64,000 bases of DNA, taken from contig JAEMBT020000007.1 in assembly GCA_018873245.2 (NCBI GenBank), positions 4,213,129 to 4,277,128 on the forward strand. The letters are read 5' to 3'. The stretch's first letter is position 1. Every line of letters starts with the position of its first letter. Below are positions 38,881-49,842 of this stretch, piece after piece. The notes under the pieces were generated by a model, which saw only the letters and a program-made list of their open reading frames with translations, was not told the DNA's origin and did no database searches. The stretch comes from Archegozetes longisetosus. Taxonomy: Eukaryota; Arthropoda; Arachnida; Sarcoptiformes; Trhypochthoniidae. The translations under genes and the position numbers were made by a program.

Positions 38881-41056
38881 AAAATTCAAAACATTTAAAA
38901 GCACATCTAAACACTCTCACACAATGAAAGTTAGAAAATTTTAACGAAAGTTTTCATATCTGAGAAATTATCTTTCTTCAATTTTTATGTTTAACATTAG
39001 CTCTAAATGAATTAAATACAAAAATGCTTGATCCGAGTATCAAACGCAGTAGACCAGTATCCGCCTCCAGAGATTTTTCCAAACCTTAAGTAATGAAAGA
39101 GTAAAATTCAATTTTTGTTTGAAAACTTTTGTCAATGCAGCAAAATGCTATTAAATCTCATCTGATTATGTACATTTAAAATATCATCAAAGTGTTTTAG
39201 AATAATTTTAAAAAATGATCTATTTTCGTTAACCCCAAATATGACTGACGATTATGCCCTATATTTTTCTAAATTTGTCCTAAATTACAAGTACATAGAA
39301 ATAATTTGCATTAATGAATATTTAAATGTGTATCGCTAATAACACACATTAATAAAACTTTTCACTTATTATCAATGGTTGTCTATAAGCATGAATTATT
39401 AATCAGAATGTATTTGACTATCTAGTGCCTCAAACAATGACTGATAAATTTTTCTAATCGATGAATAATTACTTTTACTCAGTTTGAATACTTGCTTTCA
39501 TGATGAAATTCTTTACTCATAACATTAACGACTTTCAAAAATGAACTTATATCGATTTGCATTGATTATTCAAGCATGCTATCTCTATCTCAAGTGAGGT
39601 TGCAAGAAATGATCATTATTGTTAATTGGAAGTTGAAAAATTGATTTCTTCTAGTCATTTTTAAATAAAATAATTTTGATCCCTAATTTTAATGATTTAT
39701 ATCACCAAGTTCTAATAAGTTTGAATTTAGCCATGAGTTTATCAATAGTTCAATAATAAGTGATCAAAATATCAATGTTAAGTTGATCATCGCTCTTAAA
39801 AGTTTATTTCAAGATGCATCGCTTCTTATAATAGTGATGCAGACCTTAATGAGACCATGGCTCGCGAGTAAGGTTTGGCTCCCGAAGCCACAGTTCATGG
39901 CTCGTGAGTTGCATCATATAAAACTTTGATTCGCTGTAAAATGATTGGTTACTAAGAAATTTATGAATGTAGTAAGCAAATATGCTGATAATTTAAGCTT
40001 CGGTAATTGGCAATTGTGCACTAGTAGTAAAAATAGTTCATAATTCAATTAACTAAAACCATAAATAACTACTTTTAAATAGGACTTATTTCTGGCCCTG
40101 AAACTGATTTGATTCACTTCTTTGTATCGTTCACTCAAAATTAGTGGTAAGACCTGCTTTTGAGCCTACTAATAATTCTAAAAATTTCGTTTTAATCTGT
40201 TATTCATCAAAAATTACTAAAATAAACTAAGTAAAATATATATAAACATATATGAATTACTATTGAAACAACCACAAAGCCTGAAGATTAGATAGACTTT
40301 AGTCAACTAGTTTGACCACTAATACAAGATTAGGTTGAAAATGATTTCCTTTAATGACACTTTGGATCACATAATGGTAAGTTTGAAACTTCGTTGGAAA
40401 ATCATTAGTTACTTACGTCTAATGATAAGAGTAATGATAATGAAATAAATGATTTTGGAGACACAGGAGAAGTCTGGAATTGATCTCGTTCACTAAAAGA
40501 TCAAAAGTATCACTTTTATAGAAAAAGATGTACATGTTCGACTTTAAAAGCATCACATAACCGGTTTAAATATACTTAATCCTCTTGATACCTAATATTG
40601 AAATAAGTGTTGGAGTGCCAGAAGATAAAATTTCAAAAATGAATTTCATAGTCCTGTAGATTTAAAAATGGATACTCAAATTTTTGCTTATCAAATATTT
40701 CATTGAAATTCGATAAAATAAAGTGCACAAATGATGCAACGACAGATTTTTGAAACTAGTTTCCTTTTTGGATTTATGAATATTAATGCGTCTGAACTCG
40801 TAAAAGGTTAATCTTGTCATATAAAATGATTTTTCTAATTGTAAAAATGACTAATCTTCGAGAAATATACAATTTGGTTGGAGAAAGGCTCATAAGCTGG
40901 AAATCTGATCATCGCATTGATGTTTTTTTTTCTAAAATATTTATAAAATTTGTTAAAAGATAATTGATACCTTTTGAATTTAAAATTATGAAAAATTTGT
41001 TATTCAAATTTAATTTTCTATTACTTAATAATCAATTTGGTAAATACGAAAATATA
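38881..41056. other. Gene-free AT-rich stretch
   Basis: No coding exon was recognised. A small GC-richer patch at 39840-39930 repeats atggctcgcgagt / atggctcgtgagt about 45 bp apart and is bounded by inverted gatgca/tgcatc. It may be a relic of a tiny repeat. Confidence 0.45.
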
Positions 41057-41540
41057 GACCTTCACTAAAGCTCGATATAATGAACACTTAATAAGTGAAA
41101 GCTTTTGTTCGTTACATCAAGCTGCACGTTATATCGAAATTCATAACATTTTAAAATCTAGATCAGATTTATCAATACCTAATAGTAATACAATCAATAA
41201 AACTACTTATTTTAAAATCTGCTATTCTTGTCTGAATACTGCTCTTAAAAATACTAAAATCTAAAACCTAAAATCTAAAAATCAGAATTTGAAATTAGTC
41301 TTAAGTTCAAAACTCAATTTTAATCCTTTTGGGAACTGATTCAGCTACATTAGTAAGAAATGTACTTATATCAAATGTTTACATACTTCAGTGTACCTAA
41401 AGTATGTTCGTTATATCGAAATGTCTTTTATATCTAATGGATTGAATTTCAGCCTTAATTTCATAGAATTTTAGAATAGGATTTCTGTTACGATCGTTAT
41501 AAAGGAATGTTCGTTACATCGAGACTCGTTATATTGATCT
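41057..41540. repeat. Degenerate inverted-repeat element with TTCGTTATATCGA motifs
   Basis: ctcgatataatgaaca (41070) is matched in inverse orientation by tgttcgttatatcga (41405) and tgttcgttacatcgagactc (41508). Further ttcgttacatca and cgttatatcga copies lie at 41109 and 41127. The ends resemble pogo/Tigger-type termini in flavour, but the element is too decayed for a firm class. Confidence 0.4.
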
Positions 41541-41891
41541 TTTGTTATAATTTATAAAAATTTCTGTAAAAGAAGTATAAATTCTGGAACTGAACAAATT
41601 TCGTTATTGCACAGGATCATAAAAAACATTTCTATGTACCGATAGCAAAATTGTAGAATATAGAGCATAATCGTTTATTAAATTCTGATTCGAGGCGTAA
41701 AAGTACTTTAAAGTACAAATTTTCTTTAAGTAGATTTTACTGATCGCATTCATTTTGTTTTTCATCAAACTTAAACTTCTAGTGTTTAAATGGTTAAACG
41801 ATACCAACGACAAGCAATAAAAGATTTTCAATCACAGATTTGATTCTCCTTAAAATAACACTAGATTTGGTTGTTTTTCGTTCATCAAATC

Positions 41892-41893
<2 letters not shown>

Positions 41894-41949
<56 letters not shown>
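41894..41949. repeat. Microsatellite (CT)28
   Basis: 56 bp of uninterrupted CT dinucleotide, followed by a GC-richer stretch (41950-42035) with a short perfect hairpin gaaactcg-ctgt-cgagtttc. Long open frames on both strands here are repeat artefacts. Confidence 0.97.
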
Positions 41950-41952
<3 letters not shown>

Positions 41953-42035
41953 GAGGGCGCCGAAACTCGCTGTCGAGTTTCTTGAAACCTCAAGGGTGCT
42001 GAGAAATCCATCGCCACCCAGAGACAGTAAAAAAA

Positions 42036-43695
42036 CAAAGTAGCTGAGATGTGTTCATTAACAGAAATGGTAGCGTAAGTTAGAACTTATGCCACGATCC
42101 GATCACACCCATAATTTTCCCGTTTTTCTATTTGATCCTATCCTAGCTTCCAAAAATAAGTTTAAGAGCAATTTTTAAATAGTTCGCAGAATTAAGATCA
42201 ACTTAAGATTGTTCTGCTTTATGAGAATTATTAAGGCAACGACCTAATATTAATTTTGCGCCAAGAAATAGTAGGCCTAAAGTTGGGATGGCCTCATACA
42301 GTATTTAATTGTTTTTAACAATAATTTGAGAAAAGAAAGGATATTCCGTGACCGATACATTCTTTTCCAGATGTACAACATTTTCGGTTTTACTGACAAA
42401 CTACAGCCGATATTTATTGTCGATCGATATTAGCCGATCATATAAACTTGTAATTTATTTTTATGTGAGATGCTTATAATGAGTTAAGACTCAATTACAT
42501 TGAACTTAGGGTTATAAATATATAGGTTCATGATGCGACACGATCTTTTGTGAAACAGGAAAAATCTTAGTGTAAGATTAACCTAGTTTTATCCTAATCT
42601 CAATCACAAAATTGAGACATTCATGAAGCGCATCCCTGATTTCTTATTTTACCGACTTATTAAAAATTTGAAAAATTTTCTTTTCATAATAAGAGATCAG
42701 AATGGTCTACTCGGAGAAAATCATTGGCTGATCAAAAGAGACTTGAATTTCGAATGACATGAATAACTAACAAACGTAAAGATCAAATTTACCAAATTTT
42801 CTCGTTATACCTACAGTCGGGATCCTGGCAACACATTTCAACTTATTAGCAATAATTGACAGTGTTGTATAGCAATAGAGGGTAAAGGCTTATTTTTGAA
42901 ATCTTCATTTCATACTTCGGACATGCATTTATACCAGTTATTATTAAAAAAATTGGAAGGCGATTCTAACGCTAATTTCAGCGCAGGATTCTAATTTACA
43001 AAGCATATCTACAACAGTTTTACTACCGGTACACAGGAGCCTTTTTTCATGATCTGTATACTTTGCTTCATTCTCTCATTTAATTTTCAATTTTTCGTGT
43101 ATTAATTTCGTCTATTGGTGCAATTATCAAATAAAAAGCATCAATACTTATCAGGTGCTTACTTCAAATTTTCTAGCCTCACATTATACTAGTATAACAC
43201 TCATACAAGTATAGTAGCACTAACTAGAAACTTACAGTTGAAAGTAGTGTAATCTCACCTGTAAAATAAATCTGATTACTTCATTATATATTCATACTAT
43301 TAATACGGGTTATGCGCCAAATTATATATTTTAAATTCTCAGTTTTTAGTTCAGTTCACTCTATAAGCAATAAATAGTTATTCACCAATTTCTAAATCAA
43401 TTAAAGTACAAAATAATGTGAGCCTTTTCAGATGTTAAAGATGGTCCGTTATACATATAAAGACTTCGCCTTTAATAGAAGGATCAAATACTGTTATAGC
43501 TTTCTCATATATCTTATAATATATTCGACTCTTTATTTAATAATAACTCAAATAAGCTTTTTATCAAAACGGATACAATACAAACAACTACGACGATATG
43601 TTTTATGCAGTCAAGAATCAGTTACTAAGTCATTAACTTAAAATTTGCCTTTTATATTAAAGAAATCAAGCGAGATTTGTGAAGAAAATATGATT
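42036..43695. other. Gene-free AT-rich stretch
   Basis: Nothing recognised apart from AT-driven open frames such as 43432-43641. Downstream exons of the minus-strand secreted-peptide gene (first exon 43879-44007) could lie here but cannot be called. Confidence 0.4.
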
Positions 43696-43878
43696 TCAAG
43701 CTTGAATGTTGTTGAATAAAAATTGTGAGACCCTCTTCACTCGATCTTCAACGAACAATGACAATCGTAAGCATTTAAGTGCCACGAATATATATAATTG
43801 CCTCCTGTCATCTAGGATATAAAAATAATAGATGCAGAATAACAATAAAGCTTCAGCAGTTATCTTCAAATAACTTAC

Positions 43879-44007
43879 ATTTTGGCCTTTGCAAAAATCT
43901 ATACAACCAGCCAATAATTCCTTAGTATTCTTTTCACAATCTACATAGAAATTCATGACTATTAAAGTAAAGATCAAGAAAACTAACAATAAATTGGCCA
44001 TCTTCAT
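43879..44007 (-). CDS. First exon of a small secreted Cys-containing peptide
   Basis: The minus-strand ATG at 44007 opens a strong signal peptide (MKMANLLLVFLIFTLIVMNF), followed by a short mature part with three Cys (CEKNTKELLAGCIDFCKGQN). The frame ends in a consensus donor AAT|GTAAGT (43878-43873). A TATAAAAG box lies 63-70 bp upstream (44077-44070). The promoter, signal peptide and donor in the right order argue for a real gene whose 3' exon(s) I could not identify. No family recognised. Confidence 0.5.
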
Positions 44008-44069
44008 TCTATTGAAGCTTCTCTATTGATAGACAGAAACAATTAGAAATTGAAGATTTAGATTTGCAA

Positions 44070-44077
44070 CTTTTATA
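44070..44077 (-). promoter_or_regulatory. TATA box upstream of minus-strand secreted peptide
   Basis: TATAAAAG on the minus strand; ttcaattt about 26 bp downstream could serve as initiator. Confidence 0.45.
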
Positions 44078-45475
44078 ACTGAAGAACGACATAATTTTAA
44101 TTTTCCAAGGCTAAGAAAATTCTCGAACAATTAATAGAACATATGCTTAAAAGTAGAACTCAATTAAACTTCAAATTATGTCAAACATTTATGAAAAATA
44201 GATTGTTATCAAATGAACAATTATAGATAAAAACGCTTTCATCCAAACCACATTAAGTAGAGTGAAAAAAATTTTCAAAAAAAAAACACAAAATTACTCA
44301 AGTCGAGACCTTTTAACACAATTTTTTATCACTAAGCTTCTATCTATCTCGAAAGATGTTGGGTTACATTTAATTGCAGTTCAATTATTATTACGAAATA
44401 ATTTATAAACTTATTGAAAAAATTTCAAGATAGTATCAAGTGAACTGTGACAACACAACACTCACTCTCGAACTATTATTTCCAAAAAGCGAGATGATTT
44501 ATTTTAAATTTCTTGATTTTTAAGCTACTTCAAAATCAAATCCCAATTTTTACAAGCCTTGGAACTTCTCTCAATTCTTGTCTTTTCATACTACATTGAC
44601 AAATCCAACCTTAATTCATGATTAGAAGGGGTTGAAACAGAACTCAAACTATTAGCATTATGTGTATAGGTTTGTGAAAAGAACCCACATCTTAAATGAG
44701 TTATATCGACTTCTTAAATTAAAAGGTTCAATTATAAATATTGACTGTATTATAAATAATCATAGTATAATAAAGCAATCAATGACATGGTTTCTGATAA
44801 CAATAGATTAGAGTATAATTATTTCAATGTATTATCCCTATTTCGTCATTCAAATTTTCCATAGTTTCATTAATTGGTTATTAATTTAAATTAAGATAAC
44901 CTGAAAGTCGGTAACCCGAACTATGTTGCAATTTTCAAATTTCAGTTTGCATTAAAAGGCTGTGTACTATTCCTATCATCAAAGTGCTTATAGAGGTCTA
45001 GATTTTTTTGGTTGTTGATATAGTCTACAAGTCTACATTATTTTTATGCCCACATAAATACTCTGAAACAATGAATCTTTGGAGCTTGAACTTTCCATTC
45101 ACCACAACTGGTTTTCACCATACAGAAGTACTACTATATTGCTGCTTTTATCAGGTTGAACGTATATTATGCAATATTTTATTTTTTCTAGTGTAAAATA
45201 CAACAGCTGACTCTCAGTTCCAAACAAATAGATAAATAACTTCCACAATAAATATACGATGCTGTAATTCCACATAATTTACTATTTTTTTCTTGAATAT
45301 ATCCTGAAATCGAAAGTAATAGTGAATTAAATGAGAAAAACTATTATCAATGAATATTTATTAAATATTACAATTGCATTTGAAATGTTTATTCGAATAC
45401 AACTTCTTAAATTATATAAATTTTCCAAATTTTCAATCTCTAAGCAAAAACATTCCGAAAGATTATGAGAAAATG
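44078..45475. other. AT-rich intergenic sequence
   Basis: No exon, RNA gene or structured repeat was recognised. Confidence 0.45.
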
Positions 45476-45537
45476 GGTAAGAATATGAAAATAAAGACAT
45501 TACTTATTATGTGTTATTTATTCTCTTTATTTGAGTT

Positions 45538-45619
45538 ATTACATACCGCCAAAAGTTTTCGCCAAACTTATCATTGTGTTATGTGCAAAAGTTGGCAAAG
45601 ACTTTTGGCGGCATGTAAT
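45538..45619. ncRNA. miRNA-precursor-like hairpin (82 nt)
   Basis: The 5' arm attacataccgccaaaagttt and the 3' arm acttttggcggcatgtaat fold into a stem of about 32 pairs with two mismatches, one G-U pair (on the plus strand) and one bulge, closed by a loop of roughly 10-15 nt. Size and shape suit a microRNA precursor; either strand could be the transcript. A 60-codon frame with a signal-peptide-like start (MKIKTLLIMCYLFSLFELL, 45488 on) runs across the hairpin, so a small peptide gene or a relic of a tiny palindromic transposon are alternatives. Confidence 0.4.
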
Positions 45620-46244
45620 ACAATCAATGTTAGTTCTCAAGTCCGAATCACATGAATCACATTAGAGAAACTATGTTCAGTGTTTGACGCTAATAAAATT
45701 TCGAACAAAGATCAAAAACTTAGCATATAAAGTAAATAAGCATTCTTCTCAAAACTCAGTCAATACGCAAGGTTTCGGAAGTATGATATGTCAGTCTGTC
45801 CACGCTGAAAAATTCAATGCCGGTTTGAAAACTTTTCTCAAGAACACAAATCCATGACAATTTTCACTGATTTCAACCGAATATTCAGTTAATACATGAG
45901 TTCTTGTGTTCGAGTTGGATAGGTCAGTGAATTGATCTAAATTTCATTAAAATTTTTCATAATAAAATTCAACATTATTCGGGTAAACAAAGTTTGATCT
46001 ATTGATTCCCTTTGATCGAGTAAAATATTGGTGTACTTGGTAGTGTGTACTCGAAAGATTTCGCCGATACCGCGAGTTAATTGAGGAATAAATATCCGTA
46101 ACGAATAGTTGTCTATAAACATAAATTAACTATATCAGAATATTGTTTATCGATCTATCGTCATTTTCATTCGTAAATATTTGCATCACAATGAGAACTG
46201 TTTATGATCAATTTTATGTTATTCTCAAAATATTCTTCAAGTAG

Positions 46245-46657
46245 AATGCTGCTTATATTGAAGATATTGTCCAGTTAAATGAAGAAACTAGTCATAAAAT
46301 AAGTATTTCACATTCTGAGAATAAATTAGCGCTGCTTCATTATTCTATAAATCGCAGAACTTATGATTTGGACGATATTGGTCATGAAAAATTGATACCC
46401 GATTATATGACTAAATGCATTCTTAGTGAGGTAAGAAAATTATTCTAAGTGTGATATAAACAGTACTGATTGTATTTTTCAATCTAACTCTCTACTGAGA
46501 AGAGAAACACTCGAGGCAAATAGATTCGATAATACATTGTATTTATATTTGTAGAACTAGTCTTTATGAAAGCATTTGTATTTTCGAAGTTCCCAAAAAT
46601 GCTGAAATTACTTGCAGTGAAAAATGTCAAAATGAATGTGATTATAGGCTTTTTTAA
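46245..46657 (+). pseudogene. Coding-like fragment, two exons, possibly DEG/ENaC-like
   Basis: Exon 46245-46430 is open for 62 codons (for example NEETSHKISISHSENKLALL, LIPDYMTKCILSE) between a tag acceptor and a consensus donor GAG|gtaaga. A second open stretch, 46505-46657, follows in phase after a 74-bp intron and contains SICIFEVPKNAEITCSEKCQ and NECDYRLF before a stop. The clustered Cys pattern (C-x3-C-x3-C) recalls the extracellular Cys-rich region of degenerin/epithelial sodium channels, but no membrane segment is seen. An upstream ATG in frame (46191) is cut off by TAG at 46242. Either isolated exons or a gene relic. Confidence 0.3.
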
Positions 46658-47489
46658 TTTGAATATAAGATTACTTTCTACTTATGAATCTGATTAGTTA
46701 GCAAGACATTTAACCGCAATGTCTCCTATACGGTCATTATTAATTTTGGTGAACTGTTAAGAGTATGATCTGCATCACCTACTTTGTCAATCATGAAATT
46801 CATATTAAAATTCGTTTGAATCACTTGTACAAGGACAAATTGGGAGTTATTATTCACAGCAAAATTAATTAACAAAATGTTTCAATTAATTTTCAATCTT
46901 CCCCAACTTCCATTCTTTTCTGCCACATCAAGAACGCTTCCCACCACGCCTCTTTTGAAAATGATGTCAAAATACACCATACAGCTGATATCATTAAATA
47001 ATCATTCGGATAGCTGACAATATTTAAAATATTGTAGAATTTGAATCGGACTTACGATTGCAACAAAACTATCAGAATTATCATATAATAAAAACAAACT
47101 TTTTTGACGAAAAATCTATCAATATCATTGACAAGTTATGCTTGGTTAAAAACTTTCAGTTTGCCCTAGCATTATTGTTTAATCCCTAACTTCACCCATA
47201 AAAATCTTGGACTCTATCCTATTAAATTAAGCCATCAAAAATCAACTGATTCCTTAATATAAAAATCATGGATCAAATTTTTTCTTTAAATAATTAGTTT
47301 ACCCAGAATCTTTCTTAACTTTTTTTAAACAAGTATATGGAATCCCAACTAAGTTTGAACGATTCTAACACAAATATAGAGAGTTCCATATTCGAATAAA
47401 AATATTTCGAACGTTTATATCTTGTTTTTATTAATTAACATATATTAACAAACGATGCACCAAATCAAAGCTGAATAGAGCAATTTTAA
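46658..47489. other. AT-rich intergenic sequence
   Basis: Nothing recognised. Confidence 0.45.
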
Positions 47490-47817
47490 CAATACCCAAT
47501 CAATCGATCGAATCGATGGATCAATTCTTCAACGCTATCATCAATACAACGAAGAATAGTTGAATATAAAGTACTTGATACATGTCAATTTTCACTTGAT
47601 TTATGCTTGAATAAATAGTTTGACGAACATCCTATTTGATCATGCAAGTTAACACTAAAGAAAGTCAGTACGCAATAGTCGATGTGAGCACGAGATAATG
47701 ATATATTCAAATATATCAAATAAATGAGAATTTACATTTGTCAAGGAATTTACATTTAACTATTCTTCGTTGTAATGGTAAAAACGTTGGAGAGTGATCG
47801 ATTCGATTGAATATTGA
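47490..47817. mobile_element. Foldback MITE, about 330 bp
   Basis: The left arm contains caatcgatcgaatcgat-like sequence and acaacgaagaatagttgaat; the right arm carries the inverted copy attcttcgttgtaatgg and atcgattcgattgaatattg. Pairing continues inward with gaps for over 100 bp. Class unknown. Confidence 0.65.
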
Positions 47818-49842
47818 GATAGTCATCCCTTTCGAGAGCCTTGCCAAGTTTAACTACTGACAGTCATAGGTTCTAGACTACTCCTGACAGACCTAATAAT
47901 CATTTGAACTTCCCTTACATGTAATTTAGTTTTGAAAACGTATTTAAAAGCACAAAAAATAAGCTAACTCTTTGCAACCTTAGCCTTGTCAGCTCTCAGT
48001 TCAGTTCTCATTCGCGATCGTATTTGTTACTGGATTAATATTTAACAATAATAAATGGATTGTTTTGTTGTGTGAAACCAAGTGCGTTCAGTATTCTGTT
48101 TAACTGAATCAAATTAACGGAATAGTTGTATGCCTCAATATTGTTAAAATTGCTATATTTGGTTTCAATCTGGTGTGTCATTTGTTAGTACATGTTAATT
48201 ATTAAATAAAAGAAAGTTCAAAATATAGCCAAACTTAACACTCCATATATTAAAATGCGAATTGGTTCCAGTCTAATACTTCTCATTGTCGAGATATGAA
48301 ATTTTCTAGTCAGATTATTTGAATTCCACTTATGCACAAATGAAATTTACTCATTGTTCATATATGTTGATCTTCAAGTCTCATGCCTTATATTCAAAAG
48401 AGTTTGTTGTTAAACATATTTTTGAATAAGAAAAAAGGCTCTTATTGAAATTTTCCTCCGATAGAACACAGTTCCTCTTAAATTCATAGAACCAAAAATA
48501 TTTTATGAATCTTAAGTTCTTTAGCTATGTTTTACCTTATAAATTAATATTCATATAGTTCTTATTATGGAATCAAAGGACCTCAATAAATATGTTAATT
48601 TCATAGGGGTTAGATGCTCTCAATGTCACTTTGATTCTTTTGTACAAGATCTCTAACTGATAGGCTTTAGTAATATTATCATGAAAGCTTGCGAACGAAC
48701 ATTTATCCTTGAAGTTGGTGATCAACTTTTTAGCTTAAGAATTTGTTTAGTGTAGATTAAAATTTGAAAGTTTTCATAAAGAATTTGCGAAATTTCATCA
48801 ACAAATCAAAATTGACTTTCTTATTTTGAAAAAGTTTGAATAAGTTACCGTATTTTGGCTTCTATGTAATAACTGATTTGTTCTATTTTCTTGATTGTAC
48901 GAGCATAAATTCTTGGAAACCTTGCAATCAACTTATAAGAAACTGCTTACATTACTCTTCATCTCAGGTTTGAGAACTTTTATTCTTTTTTTGATGGAAA
49001 CACAAGTTTAACTAACATATGTTCGCATATTTGCATGAAAATTTTGATATTCATAAAAATACCACCAAAGTAAAATAATTTGAATACTATAGAGAATACC
49101 AGTTCCATATGAAGCATTTACTGTTTTCTGTACGCTTTTGAAAATTTTATACATCAAAAGCGCTTAAATCTTATTAAATGCCTCAAAGAGAAAACTTATT
49201 ATATTTATGATATTAGATACTCTTATCTGATGATATTTTATTCATAAACTTTAATGTTTCTGACAATAAAAACTTTGACAAAAATTTTGATAGTAAACGA
49301 ATCTATGACTGGCATCGATTACTCAGCATTTGAATAAAATTTCAATTTTTGTGAGTCCTTTCGCCATCTAAATTTCTCAAAAGCATAATGAAGACAGTAA
49401 ATACTTCATATATAAGCAAATTAGTTTAGGTTATGCAAGGTTAGATAAGTTAAGGTAAAGTCCAATAACATTATGGTACTAAATGAATATTACACTAATG
49501 AGTTGATTCCACTCATGTACATAAAACTCATCCAGAATTGAATTTGTTTTCCTTAAATTAAGAAATTAGCGTTATATTCAATTGTTCGTGTTTATTACTG
49601 ACAAGAGAAGAGTACTAGAATTGTTAATATAATGATAATTGAAAAACTTAAATAATTATAGAAAAACAATTGTCTAAACAAAGCAAAGGCCAATTTTGTC
49701 GGGGAAACATAGTTTGTTATAAAATTTAATTAAAAATTCTTCTCAATCATCCTTAAAACTCAATTGAAACTCTACTTTATAATACTAGTAGAATATCTTA
49801 ATGTATTTAACAATCTAGTTGCGTTTTACATGATAGCCAAAA
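47818..49842. other. Gene-free stretch with one LTR-like patch
   Basis: No exon recognised. A GC-richer patch (47850-48105) lies between direct repeats gtttaact and contains tatttaaaagc, agttcagttct and aataaa in promoter/poly(A) order. It may be a solo LTR, but the termini are not convincing. Confidence 0.35.

Noticed and set aside
39840-39930. Small GC-rich patch with direct repeats of atggctcg as a tRNA or SINE
   Set aside because: No Pol III boxes and no poly(A) or tandem tail; too short to classify.
41840-42043. Overlapping open frames on both strands at 41.9 kb (Leu-Ser and Arg-Glu repeats)
   Set aside because: Products of the (CT)28 tract; the GC-richer tail after it is too short to call.
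45374-45655. 93-codon frame with internal signal-peptide-like segment as a confident secreted peptide
   Set aside because: It runs through a near-perfect hairpin, so part of the protein is dictated by the palindrome; kept only as an alternative reading.
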